Below, in pieces: positions 32,233-42,688 of a DNA stretch of 64,000 nucleotides. The stretch covers positions 1 to 64,000 of the forward strand of contig JAYFNX010000023.1 of the NCBI GenBank assembly GCA_034933245.1. The letters are read 5' to 3'. Every line of letters begins with the position of its first letter. Position 1 is the first letter of the stretch. The DNA is from Pelethousia sp034933245. Its GTDB lineage: Bacteria > Bacillota > Clostridia > Christensenellales > CAG-138. Both the position numbers and the translations under genes were made by a program. The notes beneath the pieces are model-generated. The model searched no databases. It had not been told where the DNA came from and worked only from the letters and a program-made list of their open reading frames with translations.

Positions 32233-35200
32233 ATGGTGCCAAACAGAACCTACTTTGGGCTGATCGATATCCATCTTGACGGGGAGGAGCTTTGTGCCGA
32301 GGCTGCGTTTCATGCCGCTTCGGCCATATCTAGGCGCCGGGGAATGCGGCCGGCAATCCGAGGAACACTGCATATTGGAGAGGACCGCCGCCTTATTTTG
32401 GCCGCCTATAAATTTGCCCGCGAGCGTGCCGCACAGGCGCTGGAATTGCCACCGGCTATGAGCAGCCTCATGGAAGAGCTGTATGTGGCGGAGAAAGCCA
32501 TGGCCAATCTTCGGGAAGAAGAGGCCGTGGGCTGGCGTGGTCTGCCCGTGATGGCCCAGGGGGAGCATTTGGGATTGCCTAGGGTGTATGATATTGCCGT
32601 ATGCCTGATCGGCCATCGACAAGGCAGGATAGACGAAGGATCCATGGCCAAGCTTTTGGATACCTATCAATCCAGCGCGCCTTTAATGATGCGGGAGCTG
32701 TGCGCTTTGCCGGCCTTATTGCGGGTGGCGCTGATAAAGCTGATCGCGCTGGAGTGCGGCGCTGGGATCAGTGCCATGCGTCAATATGCCCAGGCGGAAG
32801 CTGTAGCTGCGCAGTTGGGGCGCAGAGGTGGATGGGCAGCTCTGGAAAAATATGATATGGCCCAAAAACCACACTTTTCAGCCCGGCTTTTTGGACTGCT
32901 GGCCGAACGGGATGAGCAAACCGCCTGTACTCAGTTGATCCAGGAGCTGTCGAAAGCGGACCAGGAGCCGGAATTTCTTTTTGCCGCTGCGCAGCGGGCG
33001 GATGAAGATTCCGCGATACGGTTGCAAAATGCTCTCAAGAGCCTCAGAACTTTAGATGCGCTGGATTGGGAAAAACTCAATGAGCAGTTTTCCAGGGTGG
33101 ATGCCGCATTGCGACGGGATAGGACATATCCTTATATGGATGCCCGAAGCCGGGCTTGGTACCGCCGCTGTGTGGAGAACTTGGCGGCAAAATTGGGTGT
33201 GGCGGAAACGGTGGTGGCCAGGCAGGCCATCATACTGGCTCTTGCGCAGGCAGAGGAGGGTGGGAGACAGGCGGAAGCGGGCTATTACCTGATGGGAGAC
33301 GGAAGAACGGCCTTGTATGCGGCCCTTCGCCCGGATAAACGCTGCAGACTTCCCGCAGAAAACAGGACCATGGCACGGTTTCTACTGTTTCAAGGGATCC
33401 TTACGTTTTTGCTGCTGCTCCTTTGCGCAGCGGGCGGATGGGGAAAGGCATTGCTGGCCTTGTTTCCGGCCTTAAGCATGGCGGCCTTGCTGTCCGTACG
33501 GTTTTTTCTCCATGCGGCCCAGCCCGGCATGATCCCGCGTTTGGATTTTCAGGATGGATTGCCCCCCGTATGCGCTACGCTGGTTGTCGTTCCAACGCTG
33601 ATTACGGATGAGGCCGGCTTACGGGCCGCTATTGCCCAGTTAGAGGTACACATGCTTGCCGTGCGGCAGCCCCATTGTACCTATGCGGTGCTAGGGGATT
33701 TTCCGGATGCCAAAGAACCGCAGAAAAGCGGAGAGCGCGATCTTTTATGCCTGGCAAAGCGCCTTACGCAAGCGCTCAATGAAAAATATCCTGCCGAGAG
33801 GCCGCTGTTTTATTACCTGCACAGGCGGCGGGAGCTGAATGTTCCCGATGGGCTGTATATGGGCCGGGAACGGAAAAGAGGGGCCTTGTGCGATTTGGTG
33901 GAGCTCCTATGCACAGGCCGCTGCGCATCCTTTTTGCTTATCAGCAGCCCGCTGCCACGGGATATCCGTTATTGCCTGACGCTGGATGCGGATACGGTGC
34001 TTCCGCCGGGCGCGCTTGCTAAGCTGGCGGGAGCTATGGCCCATCCTCTAAACGCACCGGTTTTTGATGAAAACAACCTGGTTCGGGCGGGCTATGGCGT
34101 CATTGCGCCCCGGATGACGGCCCTGCCTCGCGGGGCAGCCAAAAGTCCCTTTGCCTGGGTGGCTTCGGGGGACAGCGGATTGGATAGTTACTTCCCTCTC
34201 TGCGCCGAGTTTTATCAGGATGTGTTTGGCACGGGCATCTTTGGAGGGAAGGGAATTTTTGATGTACAGGCCTTTCAACGGGCTTTGCCCGGCTGGATTT
34301 CCAAGAACACCGTTCTTAGCCACGACCTGCTGGAAGGATGCCTGCTCCGGGCGGGCCTTGCGGAAGATGTGTGCTTATATGACAGCGAACCTTCCGGCTT
34401 TATTGCCTGGTGGAAACGGCAGCACAGATGGATTCGAGGGGATTGGCAGCTATTGCCATTTTTGCGGGGAGGCCTGCGGGATGGGGCGGGGGTTGTTCGG
34501 GACAATCCCCTTTCCATCCTCTCCCGTTATAAGATTTGGGATAATTTGCGCCGCACGTTAACGCCCGCAGGGGCGCTGGCCTGCCTGCTGGCCTTGCCCT
34601 GGCTTGGCTGGGGGTGGTATGCCGCCGTGGCGTTAATCGCCATATTGGACGGGCTGGCGATGGAAATCGTGCTGTTGCCCCTGCGCCTGCTTTTCTCCAA
34701 ATGGCCTATCCGGGCACTAGGTGCGCTTTGGGACAGCGGCAGAAGCACAGCCCGGGCTATCCTGGAATTTCTCACCTTACCCTTCGGGGTCTGCCGAACA
34801 ATAGATGCCCAGGCGCGTACTCTACATCGGGTATTCGTTTCCCACAAGCATATGCTGGAATGGCAAACCGCAGCCCAGATAAAGACAAAGCCCAAAACAC
34901 TGGAAGGATATTACCAGGCCCTGTGGGCCCAGGTTTTAGGTGGCTTTCTCATGATGGCAGGCGCCGTGTTCGGCCATGCGCCTATCGTTTCTACGCTCTT
35001 GGGCGTGCTGTGGCTGGCCGCTCCGCTATCCATAGCACGGTTGGACCGGCCCAGAAGACGATCCGCCTTATCCAGGGCGGATAAGGATTTCCTTCTGGAT
35101 ATCGCCAAACGCACCTGGTCCTATTTCGAATTCTTTGCGGGCCCTGAAAACGGCTATCTACCCCCGGATAACTTTCAGCAATCCCCTGCAAAACCGCCTG

Positions 35201-38200
35201 TGGCCAATACGTCCCCCACCAACATCGGAATGGGGCTGTTGGCCTGCCTATGTGCTAAGGATCTGGGGTTGATCAGCGGGGAAACCATGGCAACACGCAT
35301 GGCCCATATGTTGGACACCATGGAGCGGATGGAAAAATGGCAGGGACATCTCTATAACTGGTATAGGCTGGAGGACTTGGCCGTGCTCACGCCCCGCTAT
35401 GTTTCTACGGTGGATAGCGGAAACCTAGCAGCCTGCCTGCTTTTGTGCGCCGCGGCACTGGATGAAGAAGGCGGGGAGGCCGCGCAAACGGCCCGCCGCT
35501 GCCGTTCCCTTCTTCATGCAATGGATTTTAAACCCTTGTATGATAAGGGACGCCGGCTTTTTCATATCGGGTATGACGAAGGGGCCGCCTGTCTGTCCCG
35601 CTCCTGGTATGATCTCATGGCCAGCGAAGCCCGGCTAACCAGCCTTGTGACCATTGCATTGGGGCAGGTGGAGAGCGCCCATTGGTTTGGCCTCAGCCGC
35701 CTGCTGGTGCCTGCGGGGGGAGGCCGCACCCTGCTTTCTTGGAGCGGCACCATGTTTGAATACCTTATGCCCGTTCTTTTTACAGGGCTTATCCCCGGTA
35801 CACTGCTTTATGAAAGCTGTACCAACGCCCTGCGAACCCAGATACGCTATGCTGAAACCCAAGGCGTGCCTTGGGGCATATCGGAATCGGGCTATTATGC
35901 TTTCGATCGGACGATGTATTATCAATACCGAGCCTTTGGCGTTCCGCGGTTGGGGCTTATGGCGCAAAGGGAGCATAGCCGGGTGATCTCCCCGTATTCC
36001 ACCTTGCTGGCGCTTATGGTGCCGGGCCTGGAAGAAAGAGCTGCTGCCAATCTGCGCGATCTTATGGCCGAAGGAGCGCTAGGGGAGTACGGCATGTATG
36101 AGGCGGTGGATTATACCCCGGGCCGGGTTGCCAAGGGTAAGCGGCGGGAGCTGGTGCAAAGTTACATGGCCCATCACCAGGGCATGGGCCTTTGCGCCCT
36201 AACAAACTGTCTGTGCGAAGGCAGCATCAGCCGCCGATTCCTGGCGCTGCCGGAAATCCGTGCCGTAGAGATTTTGCTGGAAGAAAGGCAACCGGCCCAT
36301 AGCACCGTAATCCGTGAGTTTGAAAGCGCCATCGCCCCCCGCAAAGCGCAGGAAAAAAAGGCGCATCGCCCGCGCCGCGTGGCAGGGCCCCGGGCTGTGC
36401 CCGAAACCCAGCTTTTGTCCAACGGCCACTATACCGTATTTTTAACGGATAGCGGCTTGGGCTTTTCAAAATGCGGGGATGTAATGCTCAGCCGCTGGCG
36501 CCCGGATCCGCTGCGGGGGGATGGTGGCGTCCATCTTTTGCTGCGGGCCGGGGATGAAGCTTGGGAGCTGACGGAAAGGACGGAGACCATTCTCTACCCC
36601 CATAAGGTGGAATTCAACGGCCGGCATGGGCAAATCTCTACGCATGTAGAGGTTTGTGTATCCGCCCAGCAAGATGCCGAAATTCGGGCTGTCACCCTAT
36701 CCAACCATAGCCAAGAGGATATGGAGGTTGAACTGGGCGCTTTTATGGAGGTATGCCTTGCGGATCAATTGGACGATTTGGCCCATCCCGCCTTTGTGCG
36801 GCTAACAGTGGAAGCAAAGGAAGAGGAAAACGTTTTATTGTTTTGGCGGCGGCGGGGAGGGGGTTCCAAGCCCGAGGGCGTACTGTATGTTCAACTTTAT
36901 GGGAACATAAAACCCCGCTATGGCACGGCCAGGATCCTGACGCAGGGACGGGGCAGCACGCTGGAGGAAGCCATGCTCCGGCCCTTACCGGCGGGTAATA
37001 TGGAAGCGCCCATTGATCCCTATTTGGAGGCGCGGGCCAGGTTGGTTGTGGCTGCGGGGCAAAGTTCTACGGTTTGGTTTCTGATGGGCTATGCGCCAAA
37101 CCAGGCAAAAGTCCTTTCCATGGTGGAAGAACTGCGTGCCGGCCTTTTCGAATGCACGGATTTGGCTTGGGCCCATGCCCAAAGCGCCTTGCGGATGGCA
37201 GGGCTTTCTGAAGGGAAGGCGGAGCTCTTTGAACGCATTGCCGCCAGGCTTCTTCTCCATATCCCGCAAAAGCCCCAAAGACCTCCGCAAGCCGGGCCGG
37301 GCGAAGGAATTTGCGGCCTCTGGCGGTTGGGAATATCCGGAGACCTGCCTATTTTGCTCATGGAGGTCAAGAGCCTTCAGGGGCTTCGCATGGCCAGGGC
37401 GCTTTTGGAGCTTTCTTCCTATTTAGCCACCCGGCATTGCCCTGTGGATTTGGTTCTGATCGGAAATTATCCAAACGCCTATCGGGGAGAACTTCAAACG
37501 CGGCTCGTAGAGCTATGCGGCCGCTTTCCCGGCGGCAGACTTTTTCATGGCTATGCGTTGCGGGCAGAAGATCGGCTCCTTCTTCGGGATATGGCTATGG
37601 TGGAGGCGGACGGCAGCCCGGGCCGTAGTTTGGATAAACAATTTGCGCCCTTGGCTGCGCCGGCATGGCCCTACCGTTTGCGGAGCGCAAAAGCGCGGGA
37701 ACGCGAACGCGTTTCGCTGCCCCCTCTGAAACCGTTGGCCTTCGAAAACGGCTTGGGCGGGCTGGATTTACCCACGGGAGAATATGTGATTACCCTGGGC
37801 AAAGGAGAGACAACGCCGCTTCCCTGGTGCAACATGCTGGCAAATGAACGGTTCGGAACCCTGGTAAGCGAATCCGGCGGCGGTTATACCTTTGGCGCAA
37901 ACAGCCGGGACAATAAACTGACGCCTTGGTATAACGAACCCGTGACGGACCCCAAGGGAGAAATCTTTCTCTTGTGCGATGAGGAGGATGGCCGGGTATT
38001 TACCGTGCAGTCGGGCAGGCTACAGGGCGAGCAGGCACGGGTACGCCATGGTTACGGCTATACGGTATTTGAATCGGCGGTCCATGGCCTCCTTTGCGAA
38101 TTGACCCAGTTTGTTCACCGGGATGAGCCCTGCAAATATACCCTGCTCACCTTGCGCAATCCATCCCTTTATGCCCGCCGGATCAGCACACTCTATGGGG

Positions 38201-40020
38201 TTGAGTGGGTGATGGGGGACCAGCCTCATCCCGAAAGCCTGCACATTTATTCAAAAGAAGGCGTTGCCTTTGCACGTAGCCTGCGACAGCCGGGAATGTC
38301 CCCCGGTTTTTTGGCCTGCACCTGCGGCGAGGCGGAGATTTGCCACGATAGGGCCGCCCTGCTCCAGGCGGGATGGCTGGCGGAGGAGCTTCCCCGAGAG
38401 CCCAGAGCATATGGGGGCAGCATGAGCGGAATCCGGGCGGTCTGTAGCGTACCGGCGGGCGGGGAGTATACGCTGCTTTTCCTTTTCGGCCAGGAGGAAG
38501 AAGAGGCGGCCTTGCGCCGTGTACGGGAAAGCACGATAGCGTCCGCCCAGGGAGAGCTCTGCAAAGTAAAATCCCTTTGGCGGCAGCGAATTTCAGCCAT
38601 TGAGGTACATACCCCATCCCCGGCTTTGGATGCCATGCTAAATGGCCGCCTGCTTTATCAGGTATATACAAGCCGCCTATTCGCCCGAAGCGGATATTAT
38701 CAGTGCGGCGGCGCTATTGGCTTCCGGGATCAGTTGCAGGATATGCTGGCCCTTGTGCAAACCGACCCCGCCCGGGTACGCTCCCACCTCCTTCTCTGCG
38801 CGGCGCGGCAGTTCCCGGCAGGGGATGTGCTCCACTGGTGGCATATGCCTGCCCGGGGCGTTCGTACCCATATTGTGGATGACAGGCTTTTCCTGCCCTA
38901 TGTCCTTTGCCATTATCTCACGGCAACCCAGGATAGCAGCATTTTAGATGAATCCGTTCCCTACCTGGAGGACCGGCCCATTCCCCAGGGCTGCCGGGAT
39001 CTGTATGATGCCATGGCCGTCGGGGAGTTGACGGAACCGCTCTATGAGCATTGCCGCAGAGCAATTGATAGCGCCTTGCGCTTTGGGCCCCATGGATTGC
39101 CGTTGATGGAGGGCGGCGATTGGAACGACGGCATGGATTTGGTGGGTAAGGATGGCGGTGAGAGCGTCTGGTTAGGCTGGTTTGTGCTGGATGTGCTCCG
39201 GCGCTTTGCCCTTGTGGCTGAGCGCTTTGGACGAACGGAAGATGCCGGGCGGTATACCCATGAAGCGGAGCGACTTGCCCGAGCCTTGGAGGGAGCATGG
39301 GATGGAGCCTGGTACAAGCGGGCTTGGTTTGGAAATGGCAACCCGCTGGGCTCCGCCCGAAACGACGCCTGCCGGATCGATTGCATTTGCCAGGCGTGGG
39401 CGGCCATTTGCGGTGGGGTTCACGGAGCGGAGGCCATGGATTCCCTGGAAAGGCTTCTGGTCGATGAACAGAGCGGCGTGCTGCGGCTGCTGTCCCCGCC
39501 TTTTCAGGAACCGGTGGAGCAGGGAGAGCCGGTTGGCTATATTACCGCCTATCTTGCCGGGGTGCGGGAAAACGGCGGACAGTATACCCATGGGGCGGCC
39601 TGGGCCGTTTTAGCCTGTTGCGCACTAAACCGGCCTGAAACGGCTTTGCGCTTTTTTGAACTGCTCAATCCTCTGGAACATGCCCATACCCGTGCGGGCG
39701 CAGCCCGGTATATGACCGAGCCCTATGCGGTGGCAGGGGATATATATGCTCCGCCACATGGAGGCCGGGGCGGGTGGAGCTGGTATACGGGCGCGGCGGC
39801 CTGGCTGTATAGAATCGGCCTGGAGGATATGCTGGGGGTGCGGCGGCAGGGAAATGAGCTCGTCTTTGATCCTTGCGTACCGTTTGACGGCTTCCAGGTG
39901 CGGTATAGTTTTGGCAGCGCGGTGTATGACCTGCGGTTCAGCCGGGGCGAAAAAAAAGGTCCCCACCGGATTGCCCTTCTGGACGACGGAAAAACGCACG
40001 AGTTGGATATTACTTTTTAG
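32233..40020 (+). CDS. Cyclic beta-1,2-glucan synthase-like giant protein (GT84-GH94)
   Basis: A protein of about 2595 residues of the NdvB/Cgs type. In order: an N-terminal cytosolic region (~1-380); membrane helices near 385-430; a glycosyltransferase domain with LDADTVLPPG (~600) and the acceptor-type RQHRWIRGDW motif (~735); further helices (~775-845 and ~905-945); a glucoamylase-like DUF3131 region (~965-1385); and C-terminal GH94 phosphorylase modules (catalytic region at GGDWNDGMD near residue 2300). Such enzymes polymerise UDP-glucose into beta-1,2-glucan and cyclise it. GGAGG five bases upstream selects ATG 32233 over 32221. It is monocistronic between two terminators. Confidence 0.85.
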   Translation: MVPNRTYFGLIDIHLDGEELCAEAAFHAASAISRRRGMRPAIRGTLHIGEDRRLILAAYKFARERAAQALELPPAMSSLMEELYVAEKAMANLREEEAVGWRGLPVMAQGEHLGLPRVYDIAVCLIGHRQGRIDEGSMAKLLDTYQSSAPLMMRELCALPALLRVALIKLIALECGAGISAMRQYAQAEAVAAQLGRRGGWAALEKYDMAQKPHFSARLFGLLAERDEQTACTQLIQELSKADQEPEFLFAAAQRADEDSAIRLQNALKSLRTLDALDWEKLNEQFSRVDAALRRDRTYPYMDARSRAWYRRCVENLAAKLGVAETVVARQAIILALAQAEEGGRQAEAGYYLMGDGRTALYAALRPDKRCRLPAENRTMARFLLFQGILTFLLLLLCAAGGWGKALLALFPALSMAALLSVRFFLHAAQPGMIPRLDFQDGLPPVCATLVVVPTLITDEAGLRAAIAQLEVHMLAVRQPHCTYAVLGDFPDAKEPQKSGERDLLCLAKRLTQALNEKYPAERPLFYYLHRRRELNVPDGLYMGRERKRGALCDLVELLCTGRCASFLLISSPLPRDIRYCLTLDADTVLPPGALAKLAGAMAHPLNAPVFDENNLVRAGYGVIAPRMTALPRGAAKSPFAWVASGDSGLDSYFPLCAEFYQDVFGTGIFGGKGIFDVQAFQRALPGWISKNTVLSHDLLEGCLLRAGLAEDVCLYDSEPSGFIAWWKRQHRWIRGDWQLLPFLRGGLRDGAGVVRDNPLSILSRYKIWDNLRRTLTPAGALACLLALPWLGWGWYAAVALIAILDGLAMEIVLLPLRLLFSKWPIRALGALWDSGRSTARAILEFLTLPFGVCRTIDAQARTLHRVFVSHKHMLEWQTAAQIKTKPKTLEGYYQALWAQVLGGFLMMAGAVFGHAPIVSTLLGVLWLAAPLSIARLDRPRRRSALSRADKDFLLDIAKRTWSYFEFFAGPENGYLPPDNFQQSPAKPPVANTSPTNIGMGLLACLCAKDLGLISGETMATRMAHMLDTMERMEKWQGHLYNWYRLEDLAVLTPRYVSTVDSGNLAACLLLCAAALDEEGGEAAQTARRCRSLLHAMDFKPLYDKGRRLFHIGYDEGAACLSRSWYDLMASEARLTSLVTIALGQVESAHWFGLSRLLVPAGGGRTLLSWSGTMFEYLMPVLFTGLIPGTLLYESCTNALRTQIRYAETQGVPWGISESGYYAFDRTMYYQYRAFGVPRLGLMAQREHSRVISPYSTLLALMVPGLEERAAANLRDLMAEGALGEYGMYEAVDYTPGRVAKGKRRELVQSYMAHHQGMGLCALTNCLCEGSISRRFLALPEIRAVEILLEERQPAHSTVIREFESAIAPRKAQEKKAHRPRRVAGPRAVPETQLLSNGHYTVFLTDSGLGFSKCGDVMLSRWRPDPLRGDGGVHLLLRAGDEAWELTERTETILYPHKVEFNGRHGQISTHVEVCVSAQQDAEIRAVTLSNHSQEDMEVELGAFMEVCLADQLDDLAHPAFVRLTVEAKEEENVLLFWRRRGGGSKPEGVLYVQLYGNIKPRYGTARILTQGRGSTLEEAMLRPLPAGNMEAPIDPYLEARARLVVAAGQSSTVWFLMGYAPNQAKVLSMVEELRAGLFECTDLAWAHAQSALRMAGLSEGKAELFERIAARLLLHIPQKPQRPPQAGPGEGICGLWRLGISGDLPILLMEVKSLQGLRMARALLELSSYLATRHCPVDLVLIGNYPNAYRGELQTRLVELCGRFPGGRLFHGYALRAEDRLLLRDMAMVEADGSPGRSLDKQFAPLAAPAWPYRLRSAKARERERVSLPPLKPLAFENGLGGLDLPTGEYVITLGKGETTPLPWCNMLANERFGTLVSESGGGYTFGANSRDNKLTPWYNEPVTDPKGEIFLLCDEEDGRVFTVQSGRLQGEQARVRHGYGYTVFESAVHGLLCELTQFVHRDEPCKYTLLTLRNPSLYARRISTLYGVEWVMGDQPHPESLHIYSKEGVAFARSLRQPGMSPGFLACTCGEAEICHDRAALLQAGWLAEELPREPRAYGGSMSGIRAVCSVPAGGEYTLLFLFGQEEEEAALRRVRESTIASAQGELCKVKSLWRQRISAIEVHTPSPALDAMLNGRLLYQVYTSRLFARSGYYQCGGAIGFRDQLQDMLALVQTDPARVRSHLLLCAARQFPAGDVLHWWHMPARGVRTHIVDDRLFLPYVLCHYLTATQDSSILDESVPYLEDRPIPQGCRDLYDAMAVGELTEPLYEHCRRAIDSALRFGPHGLPLMEGGDWNDGMDLVGKDGGESVWLGWFVLDVLRRFALVAERFGRTEDAGRYTHEAERLARALEGAWDGAWYKRAWFGNGNPLGSARNDACRIDCICQAWAAICGGVHGAEAMDSLERLLVDEQSGVLRLLSPPFQEPVEQGEPVGYITAYLAGVRENGGQYTHGAAWAVLACCALNRPETALRFFELLNPLEHAHTRAGAARYMTEPYAVAGDIYAPPHGGRGGWSWYTGAAAWLYRIGLEDMLGVRRQGNELVFDPCVPFDGFQVRYSFGSAVYDLRFSRGEKKGPHRIALLDDGKTHELDITF

Positions 40021-40028
40021 GATAAAAA

Positions 40029-40063
40029 ACGGCCCGGCGCATGGCTTTGCGCCGGGTCGTTTT
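40029..40063. terminator. Bidirectional terminator between converging genes
   Basis: A 12-bp GC-rich stem (ACGGCCCGGCGC / GCGCCGGGTCGT, with one G-U) flanked by A6 on the left and T4 on the right, so it can end both the glucan synthase transcript and the minus-strand mutase transcript. Confidence 0.85.
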
Positions 40064-40085
40064 AAAATACCAAAATTGCGCTGCC

Positions 40086-41309
40086 TTAAGCGAAGAAACG
40101 CTGCATCATTTCGGAGCCTGGATCAATGAAAGGTCCGCCCTCGGCAAAGGATTCTCCATAAGGCTTGCCGCAGCCGGTGGCGAGGCGGCTGTCGTAAATG
40201 AAATAGGGGATGGGGTCCGCGCCATGGGTGCGGTTGGTCATAAGGGTCTGGTGATCCGGCATGACGAGAATGCGATAATTTTCCCTGCATTTTGCAAGGT
40301 GCTCCGCAAGCGGCGCAAGAATCAGACCGTCCACGTTTTCAATAGCCTGGATTTTCCCGGGGAGATCGCCGCAATGGGTGCATTCGTCTGGGGCCTCAAT
40401 GTGTACGCAAACAAAATCGTACGCCCCGAGAGCCGCTTTTGCAGCCTCCATCTTGCCTGCATAATTGGTATCCAATTCCCCTGTAGCCCCGGGAATTTCA
40501 GGGGCTTCCAATCCGGCCAGACGGGCGATTCCATGCACGAGCGGCACGGCGGAAACCACCAACCCCGTCTTCCCAAATTTTTTTTGGAAGGAGGGGAGGA
40601 TGGTAGCCGTTCCTTCCGCCCATGGCCAAATACCGTTGCCTGGTAAAAGCCCCCGGGCCATGCGAGCTTCGTTTAGCGGTGCGCGGGCAAGCACCTTGGC
40701 GGAAAGCTCCATCAGTTCCAAAATGGCTTCGCTGCCTGTTCCTGTTGGCAGATAATCACCGATGGGTTTTTCCAGAATATCGTGAGGCGGTGTGGCATGG
40801 AACCCTTCCACGCTTCCGCCGGCCTTGGTCATGATGTGGCGAAAGGAGAGTGTGGGGTGGAAGGAAAAACCATGGCGGGCAGCCGCTTGGGAAAATTCAT
40901 GGTCCGCCAGAAGGTATTGAAGCAGGGCGATGGAAGAATCCCCATCGATGGAACCGGCGCTGTGGGAGAGGATACGGCGCTGTCCGAATGCGGCCCCCTC
41001 TTCGGATAAGGTGATTATGTTGCAACGGAAGGAAATTTCATCTTCTCCCAGAAAAACCCCGCAGCCTGCTGCTTCCAAAGGAGAACGACCATGAAAATAC
41101 TGGCGCGGGTCATAGCTGAAGATGGAGAGAATGCCGGGATCGCTTCCCGGCGCAATCCCTTTGGGAATGGTTCGTACGGTTCCCTGCTCACCCTTTGCAC
41201 ACAAGGCATCCATGCAGGGGGTATGGGCTGTCTCCAACGGCGTTTTCCCATGCAGGGATTCCAAAGGAGCTTCCGCCATGCCATCTCCGATAATCAGTAG
41301 AAATTTCAT
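40086..41309 (-). CDS. apgM: Cofactor-independent phosphoglycerate mutase, archaeal type
   Basis: A 407-residue alkaline-phosphatase-superfamily mutase (ApgM). Metal ligands are visible at IIGDGMAE (residues 6-13), the GSDPGILSIFSYDP segment (55-68, phosphoserine region), HIEAPDECTHCGD (C-terminal third), and PDHQT. It interconverts 3- and 2-phosphoglycerate. The family also includes proteins that act as homoserine kinases, which sequence alone cannot exclude. AGGAGG lies upstream. It follows the sigma-54 response regulator by 26 bases on the same strand and probably shares its transcript. Confidence 0.88.
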   Translation of the reverse strand: MKFLLIIGDGMAEAPLESLHGKTPLETAHTPCMDALCAKGEQGTVRTIPKGIAPGSDPGILSIFSYDPRQYFHGRSPLEAAGCGVFLGEDEISFRCNIITLSEEGAAFGQRRILSHSAGSIDGDSSIALLQYLLADHEFSQAAARHGFSFHPTLSFRHIMTKAGGSVEGFHATPPHDILEKPIGDYLPTGTGSEAILELMELSAKVLARAPLNEARMARGLLPGNGIWPWAEGTATILPSFQKKFGKTGLVVSAVPLVHGIARLAGLEAPEIPGATGELDTNYAGKMEAAKAALGAYDFVCVHIEAPDECTHCGDLPGKIQAIENVDGLILAPLAEHLAKCRENYRILVMPDHQTLMTNRTHGADPIPYFIYDSRLATGCGKPYGESFAEGGPFIDPGSEMMQRFFA

Positions 41310-41335
41310 ATCTATTTTCGCCTCCTATAAAAAAT

Positions 41336-42688
41336 TTATAAACCATATTCCTTCAGTTTGTTCCAAAGCCCTCGCTCGCTAATGTTCAGCTCCCGGGCCA
41401 TGGCCTTACGCTTCCCGTTGTGACGCCTATAAGCGCTGAGAATGGCGGCCTTTTCGATTTGCTGGAGGGTTTGGCCCCCATAGTTTTCGGATGCCGGGCC
41501 GGAATCGGGACGGATAGTCCCCCGCATGCGCTCCGGCAAATCTTGCGGATGAATCCATTCCCCGTCTGCCACAATGCTGGCATACTCCATGGCGTTGGCC
41601 AGTTCCCGCACGTTCCCGGGGTAATCATAGGAGAGCAGCATCTGCTCCGCCTCTTTGGTGAACCCCTTGAGCTTGAGGGGCTTTTTCTGCTGGCGGTTGT
41701 TGAGTTGGATGAAATGCTCACAGAGCAAGGGAATATCCTGCCGCCGCTCCCGAAGGGGTGGAATGTGAATTTCGATTACGTTGATCCGATAATATAAGTC
41801 CCGCCGAAAAAGGCTCTTTTGTACCATGTCCTTAAGATCCCGATTGGTGGCTACGATGACCCTCGCATCGAAATGCCGAATTTCATGGCTACCGATGGGG
41901 CAGAAGGCTTTCTCCTGAAGGGCCCGCAAAAGCTTTCCCTGTAGGGAAAGAGGCATGTCTCCGATTTCATCCAGAAAAATGGTGCCCTTATCCGCCATTT
42001 CAAATTTTCCGCGTTTATCGCTTATCGCGCCTGTGAAGGCCCCTCTCTTATGGCCAAAGAACTCTTCCTCCAGCAGACCTTCGGGAATTGCCGCGCAATT
42101 GATGGCCACAAAAGGTTGCTCCGAGCGGCTGCCGGAAAAATGGAGCGCCTTGGCAACAAGCTCCTTTCCCGTGCCGCTTTCCCCCGTGATGGTTACGCTT
42201 GCATCCACATCCTTGAGTTTATCAATCATTTCGTACACCTGGCGTATGGCGGGGCTTTCACCCACAAGGGAGTGGTTGTGGGTGCGCAACTCGCCGCTCA
42301 AGTAGTTGATGCGTGCGTTTAGATCGCGAAATTCCAAACCTTGCTTGATATGAAGAAGAAGCTCCTCGATATCCAGCGGCTTGGGCAGGTAATTGAACGC
42401 GCCGTTTTTCATGGCGTTTACAGAGGAGCGGATATCCCCAAAAGCGGTCATCATAATCACGCAGATGCCGGGATCTATCTCCTTGATCTTGCGAAGAATA
42501 TCCAAACCGTCGTGTTCGCCTATAACCAGATCCAACAGCACAAGATCGTAAGCGCCTGCTTTTAGAAGCTCTAGCCCCTTGATTGGGTCCGTCTCCCAGG
42601 AAACATGGTAGTCCGACTCCAAGGCAAGGGAGAGAGAGATGCAGATGCCTGCCTCATCGTCCAATATAAAGAGCTTATGCTTTGCCAT
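41336..42688 (-). CDS. Sigma-54-dependent response regulator, NtrC/AtoC family
   Basis: A 450-residue regulator. The receiver domain (1-120) has the acidic pocket and D53 as phosphoacceptor. The AAA+ domain (~145-380) has the Walker A GESGTGKE, the sigma-54-contacting GAFTGA loop and a Walker B FLDEIGDMPLS. The C-terminal Fis-type HTH (RKAMARELNISERGLW) binds enhancers. It works with RpoN to activate -24/-12 promoters. Its start overlaps the kinase gene by 14 bases. The only clear -24/-12 element seen in the window lies upstream of the peptide ABC operon at 46605. Confidence 0.95.
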   Translation of the reverse strand: MAKHKLFILDDEAGICISLSLALESDYHVSWETDPIKGLELLKAGAYDLVLLDLVIGEHDGLDILRKIKEIDPGICVIMMTAFGDIRSSVNAMKNGAFNYLPKPLDIEELLLHIKQGLEFRDLNARINYLSGELRTHNHSLVGESPAIRQVYEMIDKLKDVDASVTITGESGTGKELVAKALHFSGSRSEQPFVAINCAAIPEGLLEEEFFGHKRGAFTGAISDKRGKFEMADKGTIFLDEIGDMPLSLQGKLLRALQEKAFCPIGSHEIRHFDARVIVATNRDLKDMVQKSLFRRDLYYRINVIEIHIPPLRERRQDIPLLCEHFIQLNNRQQKKPLKLKGFTKEAEQMLLSYDYPGNVRELANAMEYASIVADGEWIHPQDLPERMRGTIRPDSGPASENYGGQTLQQIEKAAILSAYRRHNGKRKAMARELNISERGLWNKLKEYGL

